This document shows positions 12,283-24,328 of a DNA stretch of 64,000 nucleotides, one piece after another. How positions within the stretch are numbered: the stretch's first letter is position 1; the number at the start of each line of letters is the position of its first letter. Position numbers and translations under genes: made by a program. The notes beneath the pieces are model-generated. The model was not told where the DNA came from, ran no database searches, and worked only from the letters and a program-made list of their open reading frames with translations. The DNA is from Malus domestica (taxonomy: Eukaryota; Streptophyta; Magnoliopsida; Rosales; Rosaceae), in contig NC_091673.1 in the NCBI RefSeq assembly GCF_042453785.1, forward strand, positions 16,339,501 through 16,403,500, in the 5' to 3' direction.

Positions 12283-12773
12283 ATACCATATGTTTATGCA
12301 TTTTTGTCTCACCATGTGCTAGCACCACCTCCTTCCCATAAGGATTTGTATTGAAAAAAAAATCTCACAACGATTAATTTGTTCCTCTTTTAAGAAAAAA
12401 TTGCACAAATGGCATCCCATAACTTCATACCCTATACAATTTGGTGGTGTAAAGTTAAGGCTGTTAATTGTTAAAAAGTTTAGTTCATATGGTAATCACA
12501 TAAAATTACCAAAAGATCGAGTGTCATTTATGCACTTGGTATTTAAAAAAAAAAAAGTTTTTTAGGGTATAATTGGATTTTACTCGACAATCAAACGTAA
12601 AGAAGTATATAAATAGTAGATCTGACAATTTCTAACACGACACATAAATGACACAAAAATAACGGGTTTCGGGTTAAGACGATAACTAATCAGGTTGTTA
12701 TCAGGTCACAAAATAAGAACCTGTTAATAATGGATCCTTAACAGGTTTACAAGAGAGTGACATGCGGGTAACC
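12283..12773. other. Intergenic, A+T-rich, no gene
   Basis: No coding signal. From about 12630 there is a stretch with 'ACACGACAC', 'AACGGGTTTCGGGTT' and repeated 'AACAGG' that resembles degenerate transposon-terminal sequence. It could not be bounded. Confidence 0.35.
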
Positions 12774-13294
12774 TGACATGCCCCGATCTCGATGTCCTAG
12801 GGACATTGGGATGGCCACATGCTGGCCGACACCTAAAGGTGACGCGAGCCATTTAATAAATGCATATGCTGAAAACATGTAAATCATGTGTATAAATTTT
12901 GTTCGAACTACATAAATTGTAGCAAAATAATAGGATGTAACTATTTATTCTTGCGTGAAGATACTATCACAATAATAATATTCAACTGCCAACAATGAAT
13001 TTAATGATAATGCATGACATGTTCATAGCATACAACTAATGCCTCGTATCTTGAATCGTATTCTTCGTTCCTATGTCCTGAGGGGGCGCAAAACAAATAT
13101 GAGTGAACCAAGTTGATATATATATGTGTGTGTGTATATATATATATATATAATACGGAAACAGTTATTCAATAACATACTAACCCCCAAAGTTTTATGG
13201 AAATTCAATAGTATAACATGTAATAGGTTTTTCCGAAAACCCTAGCATGCCATAAAACCTTTCATAAAATATATCTCGTATATAGTGTGCTAAC

Positions 13295-14686
13295 TGTTGT
13301 ATTCCTTTCAAGTGAAAATATAAGGATAGTATAATAACACAAGTAAGAGTGTCAAACCATAGGGACTGATTAGAACTCTACAAATTACTAGCTTTATGAG
13401 AACCCTAACTAAGTAATGAAAATGAAAACTGAATTTAGATTTTTGTTTTGAAAACTAAAGTAACTTAAAATGCAAGACAAGATAAAGATGAATGATAGAT
13501 TGATTCAGAAACGATGGGAACGGAACTAGGGATACCGATTTCATCGTTACAAGCCAATTCCATGAAAATTAAGTCAAAACGCATTCAACTCTCCAATCTA
13601 CAACTAGGGTTCGTTTTACTTATTTATGATCATCCATTTGATGTGTGGTTTTGATTAAGTACTCCTAATTTACAAGCTAGTTGTGATGTTCAACGTAGAT
13701 TAGCAAGTAAGAATCCATTAAGAACAAGAAAATTTCAAAGAACCAAATAAATCACATGGCAGGATGTATGCATAGCAGTTTCTTCATTCATTCACATGTC
13801 TACCAAGATTAAGCATGATGTGTACTATAATCTTGATTAAATAATTCATAAACAGCCCTAATGGTGATCAAACATTAAGATGATCAAATAAATTAAACTA
13901 TAAAACCAGTGAATGAAATAAGAACACAGATTGATAATTTGAATACTTTAACTTAATAACATAGAATAGTTTTGCAAGGCTACATCAAAATCCCCAGCTA
14001 TGAACTTAAATTACACAACATGATTATAGAATATATAAATATCAAGAACAACATGAGTGAAATTAAAGTTCATAGAAGAAACCCCCTTGAAGCAATTCTA
14101 ATGTTGAACTTCTCCAAGAACAGCACAGCTGCGTGGTTTCTTCGGTGGCATTGGATGATGAAGGGAAATAGGGTTTTGTTTCTAGAAGAAAGGCTAAAGA
14201 AAGAGAAGAGAGAGAGCTCTAGGCAACCCCAAAGGGGGCTTGTGTAAAAGTGATCTGAAACCCTAATATTTATTTGCTAAATAGGGCTGCAGCTGATTGC
14301 AAGGTGATCCTAACCATTAAGCCAAAGTTTTGAAAGTTTTTCCTTATTTGTCTCCTCCAAATCAGGCTAGATAATCCAATTCTTTTCCCATTCTGCTATT
14401 GGTCTCCTAACCAGCCAGATTCGCTTTGGATTCTTTATTTGGGCTTCAAAACAAGTAACGACTTTATTTGGGCTCCAAAACAGGCCACTAAACTTCTCTT
14501 CATGTTTGAATAAGGGTCAACCAAAAAAATGGCATATTTTCACTTCTTTTGCCTTCAAATTGATCCTAAAGTACATGTAACTTCACACTAACACAAAGTA
14601 AGGTAAAATGCAACCAGTTTAACTCAAAAACATCACAAATAGACTAGAAATGGATGGTATAAATGCATGAAATATATGAGTTATCA
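13295..14686 (-). mobile_element. Solo LTR, 1392 bp, duplication CTAAC
   Basis: It starts TGTTGTATTCC and ends GAGTTATCA, with identical CTAAC at 13290-13294 and 14687-14691. On the minus strand it opens TGATAACTCATATATTTCAT, a common LTR start. There are no internal genes and no second LTR, so it is a solo LTR left by recombination. Confidence 0.85.
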
Positions 14687-15519
14687 CTAACTAGTGGTAT
14701 CAGTATCGCTCGAAGGCATAGAGAACTCTTCATTTAGAATACTTCCTTTAGAACACTTCATTTGCCAAATAGGCACCAACCTATGCCCGACCGAAGCCAA
14801 TATAAGTATCATTGCCCGTAGGCAAAACAATGACCACTAGATATGCACAAAAATATTGAATATAGTCTTTCCCAAAACATAAGTACAAATATCTCAAAAT
14901 CATCTTCATAGCATATGGTTGTGGATGCAAATTTCTTCCTCCGTGTTCTTGGACAAAATTGTACCTACAAAAGAAATAACACCTTAGGTCAAGGCCACGA
15001 GCCTCACACACCCACGATGAATGGGGAGGGCTTTGGCCGAAGAACCTCCGATGCCAAAGTTAGAATTTTGAGGGAAAAGTGTTTGGAGAATTTAGAGAAT
15101 TTAGCAAGAGAATTGGAATTGAGTTTTGGAGAGAATTATGGGGTTTATATAGGGATGTGGCCGGCCCCCTTGGGAAAGGAAGGACCAGACACTTGAATGA
15201 TTTTGTGGGTTAGGTTCACAATTTGTGTTTAATTAGCAAATTAATTGAATAATTAATCAATTAATTAGCTAATTAATATAATAAAAAAAGAATGATTTAG
15301 GGGTTACCTCGAGGAGAAGATATGATGAGGGATGGATGAAATAGGTTATAAATAAATACCTATTTGGGCACTTTTGACTTGATTGAGGGATGATTGTCCA
15401 CTGCTTGCGCGTAGGAATTCCGGTGTGCCTCGAGGGTAATTTTGTCTTTTTCACCCAAAAATTCACGTGTCGCCTCTTGATTATTTTTGGCTCCACAATA
15501 GTCATCCATCATATATACT

Positions 15520-17047
15520 TGTTGACCCTAAAAACTACCAAGCATACGTGGCGCACATGCCGAGTAACTAATGAGCTAACTACGTCTTTCGGTTGATGCA
15601 GGGCTTGCCAACTTGTCGGCCGAGGAGTAAAATATGTTGATGTTGCGTTGGGTGCGTTGCGGACTTCTCGATCTTGCGATTGCGGTTGAGGAAGGAACAG
15701 TCTCGACCTTCACGTTCTAGAGCATGAAGATAAGGTTGCTAGTTCTACGAAGTTCACAAATCATCGTCGTCGGATTCGGTCACGGTGATTATATTCGTAG
15801 GAGTATAAGTAAGCCGAATTGACACTAGACTATATGGACATAAGTATTCAAAGTAGATGTACGTTTTAATCGTAAATGTGGTTCGGCCGTCAGAATGCCG
15901 AACTCTAAATCCAACTTGTGAGTATCCAATCATAAAAAAACTCGGCTTTCAATGCACTGAGTCTGGTGATTCGTAACACCTCACTTCACCGAGAAGGTTC
16001 GTGAGATGACCTCTGCCAATAAGGATTCGAAATCCTTTCTCAACCAAGACTTGGATAGATAACCATTCGGCCTCAACGCAGTGCTGTTTATCCAAACTGA
16101 AGGTACTTCGCAATCAGCTGATTTTGCGGCGACAGTGCTGTTTATCCAAACTAAAGATGTTCGCCAGTTGCCTTCACAGTGCTATTGATCCAAACTGAAG
16201 ATGTGTCGGCAAAAAAGAAAATAAAAATCTCAAGGTTGTTGAGAGGTTTCGCGTAGAGTGAGAGTTTGCGCATGGCAGTTTGTGTGTTGAATTGGAGACC
16301 TTTTATTGTCTGCCGTTTGGTATTTATAGAGATCTACTTGCCCAAGTCGCGAAAACCAATCCCAATTGCACTGTGACTCTGAGTCTTTATTGGTTGCTAA
16401 CCTCACGTTTTTGTCAATTAAAACTTGCTGTCATCTTGCAACTTGATGCAATCTTGTTTTGATGTTTTGACTAAATTATTGGCATAATTCCAAGGATATC
16501 CAATGGTACTTTTATCCCATCATTACAACCTTTATCCACACATGCACAATAACCTTCTGTCCATGTGCATGCATGATGACTCCTTTACCAACTTAAACTC
16601 TTAAAAAGTAATTCTAATTGATGAAGTATGATCACCAATTTCTAGACAAGACCACGTGCACCAATCTCATCCATGAATTCTAAGTCAATTTGAACTGCAC
16701 CACCCACTTCTATATCAGAAATAGGAATTAGGTTTTAGTAATAATTAGCCACGTAGGAGACTGCATACACTTGGAGTCTGATATGATGAGCCAATTCGAA
16801 TGTCTTCGCGCAATCCTTTGAAGACGGATCAGATCATCTTTTCTGAAACAACCAACTGGATATATCAAAAATTAGGTTTTAACTATCCTAGTTAATATTA
16901 AGAGATAATATTATGATTAAAATCATAATATTACTTCTCAATAATAACTAAAAATCATTTCAACCACCTTGTCATCCAACGGTCAAATATTTGCTTATTC
17001 AATGGCCTCGATTGCTCAGGCCGATAGTGTAATTTTCGGCCCAAACA
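15520..17047. mobile_element. Solo LTR, 1528 bp, duplication ATACT
   Basis: It starts TGTTGACCCTAAAAACTACC and ends TTCGGCCCAAACA, with identical ATACT at 15515-15519 and 17048-17052. The interior has three copies of a 'GTGCT.TTTATCCAAACTGAAG' unit at about 16080-16205. No coding capacity. Confidence 0.85.
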
Positions 17048-18283
17048 ATACTATAAAGAAGTGTAAAGAAAACATGTTCATAAATAGTATATAGTCATCC
17101 ATCATATATACTACAAAGAACATTAGTTCGATAAAATATATTCATTGTATAGCATGATAATCCATAAGTGTAAATCCAAATTGCTTATAAAATGTTTTCA
17201 CAAAATGTAATCATTAAATCATGCTTTTCATGTATTCATTTCTACTATTAAAACATGCATTTTAAAAAGGGTCCACTCACATATACTCCATCGTCGAAGA
17301 GCCGTACGAAATAGGAATGACGGAATTGCCGCTAATATTTGCACTTAAGCACATAAAGGGTACAAGTAACAAAACTATACTCAAACGATTGAATTTAGGA
17401 AAGCAAACGTCATAAATGGATTCAGGACGTCGAAATTAGCCTAGAAGGGGTCCCGACCAAAACCCGAAAAGTCAACGAAAAGTTAAAGTTGACCGGAAAG
17501 TCAACGGTCAATGGGTCTGGGTCAACGGGCCGGGGTTTGGTTAGGGTTGGGCCGAGGGTTAGTGGACCAGATTCATGGCCCAAAGGCCTGGGGTCCAAAT
17601 AGGGTTTTGGGTTTGGCTTCAATGGGTTGGGCTTAAGTTCCACGAGCCAAAGGCCCAGGTTCCATATGGCCCAAAGGCCTGGGATCTTAGGGTTTTAAAG
17701 GGTTTCACCGGGTTGGGCTTAGATGCAACAGCTCGAAGACCCACTTTTCTTCAGCCCTCAGGCCGGTTCCTATAGGTTTTCAAAAAGAGAAATAAATAAA
17801 ATAAAAAGTAAATGGGTTGGGTTTGGGTCTGACGGGCCTAAGGACTGAGTTCTAAACGGCCCAAAGGGCCTGGGTTCGTTGGGTTTGGGCGAGCAGGTCC
17901 GTTTCTTGCCGGGGAAGAAGGTCGAAGCCTCCTGTGCTCCAGTTAACGGCAAACCAAGATTCTAGGGTACGATTTAACCATGAAATTGAAGGTGGAGGTG
18001 AGAGAAATAGATTCCTTACCTTTGATTGTCTTGAAATAGACGGAATCAACCGGAGATTCGAGCTCGACTCCACGGCTTGCCAGAGGTTTTCCCTGTGTTC
18101 CATAGAGGCAAAGGGAGAGAGAGTGTGTATGGCACGGTGGTAAGTATGGCGGCGTCGTCTCCGGTGGTTCCCTTGGGTATGGGGGTGTCTTGTGTGTGTG
18201 GGTGTCGATCGGGAAGGGAGAATGGAGTTTGTTAGAGAGAGAGATAGTGAAAGTGAGAGAGAGCTCGGGGAGAAGAGAGAGGG

Positions 18284-18565
18284 TGTCAGATCCCGGCCCA
18301 GGTCCACCACTTCCCAAGCCCGTTCCACCACCGTAACACGATATTGTCTGCTTTGGGCTTACCATTCCCTCACGATTTTGTTTTTGGGAACTCACAAGAA
18401 ACTTCCCAATGGGTCACCCATCCTGGGAGTGCTCTGGCCTCCTTCTCGCTTAACGTCGGAGTTCCTACGGAACCCGAGCCAGTGAGCTCCCAAAAGGCAT
18501 TGTACTAGGGAGGGATGAAAATATACATTTAAGGATCACTCCCCTGGGCAATGTGGGATGTCACA
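18284..18565 (-). mobile_element. Cassandra solo LTR with 5S rRNA-like core
   Basis: On the minus strand it starts TGTGACATCCCACATTGCCC and ends ATCTGACA. It is flanked by GAGGG at 18279-18283 and 18566-18570. The middle carries 5S rRNA gene similarity, including the internal promoter boxes: GACGTTAAGCG (A-box-like, 18447-18457) and GATGGGTGAC (C box, 18413-18422), both minus strand. 5S-derived sequence within a ~280-bp LTR defines Cassandra, a terminal-repeat retrotransposon in miniature. Confidence 0.9.
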
Positions 18566-18748
18566 GAGGGTGAGGGTTAAGGGATAGGGACTTGCCATGT
18601 GGCAAGCAGAGAGTGGAGGAAAAGTGTTAGGAAATCCCAAAAGAGATCCAAATAGGGTAAAGGTTCAAGGGATCAATTTGTAAATTTCAAATGCTTTTTG
18701 GGGAAAGGAGAAATTACATTAAATTATGGGGAGGGGTTTTACATAACA

Positions 18749-19725
18749 CGTTTCGACATGTTAATAATAAAAGTTATTTTGATGATTTTAATTTTTAAAA
18801 CTACTAAAAAAACTATAAAATACAATAGCTATAGTGGATATGTATATATTGTGCATTAAATATGTATTATTGTATTCTTATTTTATATAAATTTTAAAAA
18901 TTTAAGTTCTATTTATTTTTATAGTATACTATAGGCAAAGTGAGATTAAAAAAATTATAAAACACATTAAAAATAAAAATACCAAGTAATTTAAAAATAC
19001 CAAGTAATTTAAAAATACCAAACACATTAAAAAAATTATAATCATTAATTTACGAGTCGGAAAAATGTGAAAAAAAATATGCAAACGCTCATGATCGCAT
19101 CGCCTACACTTTGAGGATGGCTACATCGTCGTTTGAATTTTTAAAACCATACAAACCCTCATGAATAGTAATTTTAAGGAAGTTCAAAATAAATAAAATT
19201 CATAATCATTAATGAACAGATCTGAAAAATGTGAAAGCATGTATAAACGCTCGTGATTGCAACATCTACACTTAGACAATGGTTACAATGTTTGGTTTTT
19301 GATGCTTAGTTTATGTGGAAGAGAGTGCTAATGTGGAAAACCTTAGTGAAAACATCGTCAATATAACTCTTGAAGACAATATATCAAGCCAAAGTTCCAA
19401 TACTATTTTCATTGGTAATTGATGAAAATTGAAGGGTTTTATTGTAAAAAACGTGCAAGGTTCCTTAACATTGAAACACAACTCCCTTCATTTTGGATAT
19501 CCTTGAACATTTGGTATTTTGTAGTACTAATATTCTTCCATTAAGCTCTTATTTTGGGGTATGTAATACTTGATAGACAATTTTTTTTTTGAAGTAATAT
19601 TTATGTGACAATATGGTATGCATATACTAATTTAGTATTATGTTTTCCATTTTATTGGGTCAAAGTATGTTTTTCATTTGCATTATTTATTTTAAAATAT
19701 ATATATTTTAGCCGGTAAGGGGTCG
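18749..19725. other. A+T-rich intergenic, no gene seen
   Basis: Low-complexity A+T sequence with short local duplications, for example 'ACCAAGTAATTTAAAAAT' repeated near 18980-19020 and a 'AACGCTC.TGAT.GCA' unit near 19085 and 19245. No ORF of interest. Confidence 0.5.
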
Positions 19726-20019
19726 TGTAACATCCCACATCGCTCAGGGGAGTGGATCCTCTATGCCTTATATGTATATTCTCATATCTACCTAGCATAT
19801 GGCCGTTTGGGAGCTATCTGGCTTCGGGTTCCATCGGAACTCTGAAGTTAAGCGAGTTCGTGCAAGAGCAATCCCATGATGGGTGACACACTGGGAAGTT
19901 CTCGTCTGAGTTCCCAGAAACAAAACCGTAAGGGCGTGGGCGAGGCCCAAAGCGGACAATATCGTGCTACGACGGAGTCGAACCCGGGATGTGGTGGAGG
20001 CCTAGGCTGGGATGTGACA
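19726..20019 (+). mobile_element. Cassandra solo LTR with 5S rRNA-like core, second copy
   Basis: It starts TGTAACATCCCACATCGCTC and ends GGGATGTGACA. Flanks are GGTCG (19721-19725) and GGTTG (20020-20024), one transition apart. The 5S-like part spans about 19820-19920, with GAAGTTAAGCG (19844-19854) and GATGGGTGAC (19878-19887). It is opposite in orientation to the copy at 18284-18565. Confidence 0.88.
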
Positions 20020-20024
20020 GGTTG

Positions 20025-20902
20025 GGTCATATTATCTGTTTACTTTAATAGGTGTTACACGACACGGCTCGTTAAGATATCGAGTATGTCACGAAAATGA
20101 CCCAAACACGGAAGACACAACATAATGTCATGTCTAATAAACAAAGCATATGTGGTGGGATGGGATCTCAGAAAAAACCTTACTCGAAAGAAACCACTTG
20201 GAGAAACCATCGAGCATGAAAAAAGAGACCTTCACATGTGAAGTTCGAAAATTACGTGAGGAAGGGACTCACATAAAGTAATTTTTTGTGGCGCTAAATG
20301 CTTTTTATCCAAGTTAAAATTAACCTTCCAATATCAAGTCAATATAGAGAGAAATTAATAAAAAAAAATAAAGAGGATTAAGAGAAATTAACTTTTCAAT
20401 ATTAAGTCAATGAAAAATGCTAAGTGTGTTGTAGGCCTATTTGACTGAAGAATTATAGAGATATTGAGAGAGGGTGCATCAACCAAAGGAAATTGAGTGA
20501 ATATTGAGGTGTATCTTCTCACCATGTTGTGCATTTATTTATAATAGTAGAGAATGTTAATTCCTTACCCCAATAGGATTACAACTCTAATAGGATAATA
20601 CCTAAATATAAGATATGGCAGAATCTCACAAAGATATCCCAAGATAATATAAGATTTACACGATCACATTCCCAAACTATTAGGACTGTAATACTCCTTC
20701 TTGAGTGTGTAAATACTCAAGTAAATGAAGCATCAGGCCTTCAGCTATGAAGTAAGTTCAATTGATGAAGTCGTCGGCAAAATGAGCGAATGCGAGTTTC
20801 AAATCAACGGAATAATGCATAAAAGATAAAACTCACAAAACCTCGCTTTGGTAAAACTTAAGGTGGGCAAAAAATTCATAGACTAAGGAGAAAAGTGAGA
20901 AG
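20025..20902. other. Probable degraded copia-like LTR and leader
   Basis: At about 20428-20690 there is a TGTTGTAGGCC...ATTAGGACTGTAATAC block that looks like a copia-type LTR edge, followed by degenerate leader sequence. That sequence seems to resume at 26103-26280 beyond the inserted element. Boundaries and class are uncertain. Confidence 0.35.
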
Positions 20903-21501
20903 TGTTGGAAATTATATATTATAATATGAAATATTGTAATATATAATTTTAATAGTTGAGTGAAAAATAGTGTTAACCATATTTCTTAGAAATGTTATGT
21001 TATTCAGCTGCATTCCCTTGTGAAATAATGTATACTTATAAATGAAAAGTTACATCTCTTTAATAAGTAGAAATTGGATTCTATATAAACCGATGAAACC
21101 ATTGGTATTAAATGATAGAAAATTAGAGTTAATCTTTACTCTTAAGAAATAAGGTTTCCCCACTTTGTTTCTCTCATTTTTAATTTGTCAAATTCCGAGT
21201 CGTGTTTTGAGAGTACGAAATATATAAAGTGCACTAGAGTCCGAAGATTGAAGTGCTTCGACTTCGGATTATAGATTGTTAAATCTTGTTAGATGGACGC
21301 CTACTGAATTACAAGCACAAGAGTAGGGGTGAAATTCTGGACATTGCATTTATGCAAACCTCAATCTCCAAGTTTGTTAGTTTTTCTAACTTTCTTCCTA
21401 GTTGTTTATATTAATTTCATACATGATGTTGTGAATTTCTTTATGATTATTATTATTGGAATTCTTGTGTTATTTTTGTATTTTTTGATATTGCTCCAAC
21501 A
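20903..21501 (+). repeat. 5' LTR of the 20903-26102 element
   Basis: It aligns along its length with 24329-24445 plus 25634-26102. Shared landmarks are 'GAAAAATAGTGTTAACCATA', 'ATTCCGAGTCGTGT' and 'TTCATACATGATGTTGTGAA'. Confidence 0.85.
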
Positions 21502-24328
21502 ATCTAAAGACATAATTTTTATACACTATGGAACAATAAGAAATATGAATCGACAAAATTCTAAATGTTTGATTAATTGGTTTAGTAATGAGAATTACAA
21601 ATATCTATATGCTTGAATTCTGCATGTCACTTGGTATATGTTTAATAAAGAATAAAGTGGATTGGATATCATCGTAATGAAGTGGATTGGATAGCAACGT
21701 TCCATTTCACGTCACTTCTTATTACATGTATATGTCAGTGCCCAGTTTTCTTTTCTTTGAAACTGTTTAATTTTATACTTCTAAAGGAATTTCAGTGATA
21801 GATTTTGGAAAAAGTCTGGTTACTTAATATGTATAAATCTGACATTGAAAGTGCAGCACCGCTGCTTTATACTGCACATTTTTTATGAATGATTATGCAA
21901 GTCCATTTGTATATATATTTGAAATGGCATGAGGTTGTTAGGACCTGTAACTTAAAAATGGCAACTACCTTGTAACTGCAAATGTCCTGTCTAATCCAGA
22001 AGGTATTGTATCTTTTGTGAATGCTACTGCTATTGTTCTTGTTTCTGAAAGCATGTTTGAAGCGGTGCATGCGGTCACTTTACTAGACAACTTAATGCAT
22101 ATTATTTATTTATATGAATGCTTTGCTAACTGACGTTAATAGTTGCGGCATTTAGACTTATATTTAGATTGACTTGGACATTTATGCATGCCTTCATTTG
22201 CTGGTTACGTTCTGTTTATATACTAGTGTTGGTTATGAGGATAACTAGGGACGTTTTGGTCTTCGATGTTTGAAGCCTGCTAGGTTTTATATAGACTATT
22301 ATATCCTTTGTTTGTCATTTATGCACGAACTGATATGAATATTCGTGGACAACCACCACATACATTTGCTATACATAAAAGCTTTCCTAAAATGAGGCAT
22401 ATCGTTTTCTGTTAATTGGTTTGCATCTGAGATATCTTTTCAAAGGCTATGTTTGATGTTTACTCTTCTGTTAGAAAAGAAATGATATGATACAAAATCT
22501 GCATTATCTGGTTAATTAGAGATGATCACAATGTTGTATTGGGTTTGAATTTGATGTTAATTTGGTACTGGGAATCATGCCCAGTTCATGCATAAAGTTC
22601 CTTTTGCAGAAAGGAATGACATCTGTTGTTCAATCTTGAGAATTCCTGGAAAATTTGTGAGACGTCTTCACTCATTGAGGAATTCAGTAACCACCAACGG
22701 TTCATGATGAATTTTCTTGTGCATTCTTATACCAGTTGGTGGAAAAATTGTTTATACTGTAAACAATGGGTTTTTTGCGGTAATATTTACTTTTTTGTGA
22801 TTTGGCACTAAGAAGGATTAATGATCGGTTTTTATTGAGGAAACCTAATAATCAGAAAGAAGCAAAATGTAATCCATTTGGACTTTGGGGCTGAAGAACC
22901 TGATGATATGGTTTCTGTCTATCACCAGATAGTGTTCGAGGTTGTTAAAAGGATGCACCATTTGGCATCGTTTGAATGAGAAGGCACTATAGAACGTGGT
23001 GCCATAAATCACAGAGATGTAGCTTTGTAGTGCCAAGAATGATTATGGCCTACTGCTTCTTTTAAGACAAGTTATGTCATGACAACTACAAACCGAGTAT
23101 TGCCATAAGTCAAGAGTATTGGTTATTTGAGAAACCCAAAATTCTTTTGAGATGAATTAATTAACATTGTCTTGGAAAGATGACGATTGAATTGTGGGGG
23201 GCCGAGGCAAAAAGGGAGATAACATTCCTATGTGGGGGTTTGAGACCCATGACAATTTTGAAGGCTTATAAGCTGAAGGATGAAGGCTAATAAGTGCTTT
23301 TCCAAAAACGGCTAGTAAGGCATTAAGGCCCTAATTATATGAAGATATAGTCTTCATTGCTTCCTACTTTTTAAAGTACAAAAAATGATCAATTGAGTGA
23401 TAATATTAAAAGCAACCACAATTATGAAAGAATTGTGGGGGTTAGTTAAAAGTAATTTGCTAACTGAACGACAATCAAGATGTCATTTCTTGTAATGAGT
23501 AATTGTTTAAGGTATGGCAAGGTTAGAGACTTTCTTACAAATACCTTAAATGTGAGGGAAGTCTACTTCCAAGTGTTAGCAAATTATTGAATAAGTCCTA
23601 ACCTATGTTTCGAGGACTTAACATTGGAAAACAACTACTCACATATGAAATACAATTTCATAAGATGGATTGTGTACACCATTAAGTCTACCTAGTAGTG
23701 GATCCAATTATTCAAGGTTAGACTAGAGAGTAAGTTGATCATCGAGGGGAATGAGGTTAAAGGCAACATAACTAATGAATCAGCCGGGTGGAAACCTAAC
23801 TTAGTTGATTGGAGATCCTATGGTCTAAGTCTAATAGGCAAACTGGTTGGACATGATTCAAAGAAGTTAACACACTACATACCTCAGTCCTATGGTGGAA
23901 GAAGTGTATTGTTTGCAGAAGTTTTAGGGTGTATATTTATACTTAATGACATTGATATCTTATAAATAAGAAAAAAAGAGCAGATTATTCTTAATCAATA
24001 GTCACCTATGTGAGAGTAGAAGTTGGTCGCTTCTATGAGAATGAGATAGCTAAATTTTCTAAAGCTCTCATGAATCTAGAATTTGTTCAGGACCAAAATG
24101 ACCATAACCGTATGAACCGTAATATATTAAGATAAGTGATGTGTGTTGCTTATTGTCTCGGTTTACTGTTGTGGTGAACAGTTCAAGATCTTCCACATCC
24201 ATTGCGTCACCAAGTAAATCAGATAAGTATTCACTAGGGTAGGTTCAAGTCCAAAAAACACATCTCCCGATGCATCTCGTCCGCTTGTACTCTCAAATTC
24301 TTCCTAATTTTTCATTCATATGGGGGAT
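21502..24328. other. Interior of LTR element with gene-like, unassigned sequence
   Basis: The part at 21900-22800 looks like ordinary gene sequence. A readable stretch at 21977-22075 gives NPEGIVSFVNATAIVLVSES. An intron-like block ends TTCCTTTTGCAG near 22610, followed by another readable segment. I recognise no protein family. The part at 23160-24320 is retroelement-like but frame-broken. A captured gene piece is possible. Confidence 0.35.

Larger units (their letters stand above)
12774..18748 (-). mobile_element. Tekay/Del-like LTR broken up by nested insertions
   Basis: It begins TGACATGCCCCGATC and ends TTTTACATAACA, so its ends are near-inverted (TGACATG/TGTTATG). Landmarks occur in the same order as in the LTR at 47034-49591 read in reverse: 'GTGTCGGCCAGCAT' next to 'GATCGGGGCATGTCA', a GTGA(A/G)TGG-type motif about 330 bp in, then 'GACGTCGAAATTAGCCTA'. 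Removing the three solo LTRs with perfect duplications leaves about 2.76 kb, close to the 2.56 kb of that LTR. The piece at 14692-15519 has its own minus-strand TATA box (CTATATAAACCCC) and a GGCATCGGAGG leader motif, so it could be a further insertion. No matching outer duplication was found. Confidence 0.5.

Noticed and set aside
17852-18395. Overlapping minus-strand ORFs of 150-159 aa
   Set aside because: They cross the boundary of a Cassandra insertion and CT-rich LTR leader sequence, and both frames are equally open.
18413-18457. 5S rRNA gene
   Set aside because: Only part of 5S is present, inside a Cassandra LTR with a target duplication; the same holds for 19820-19920.
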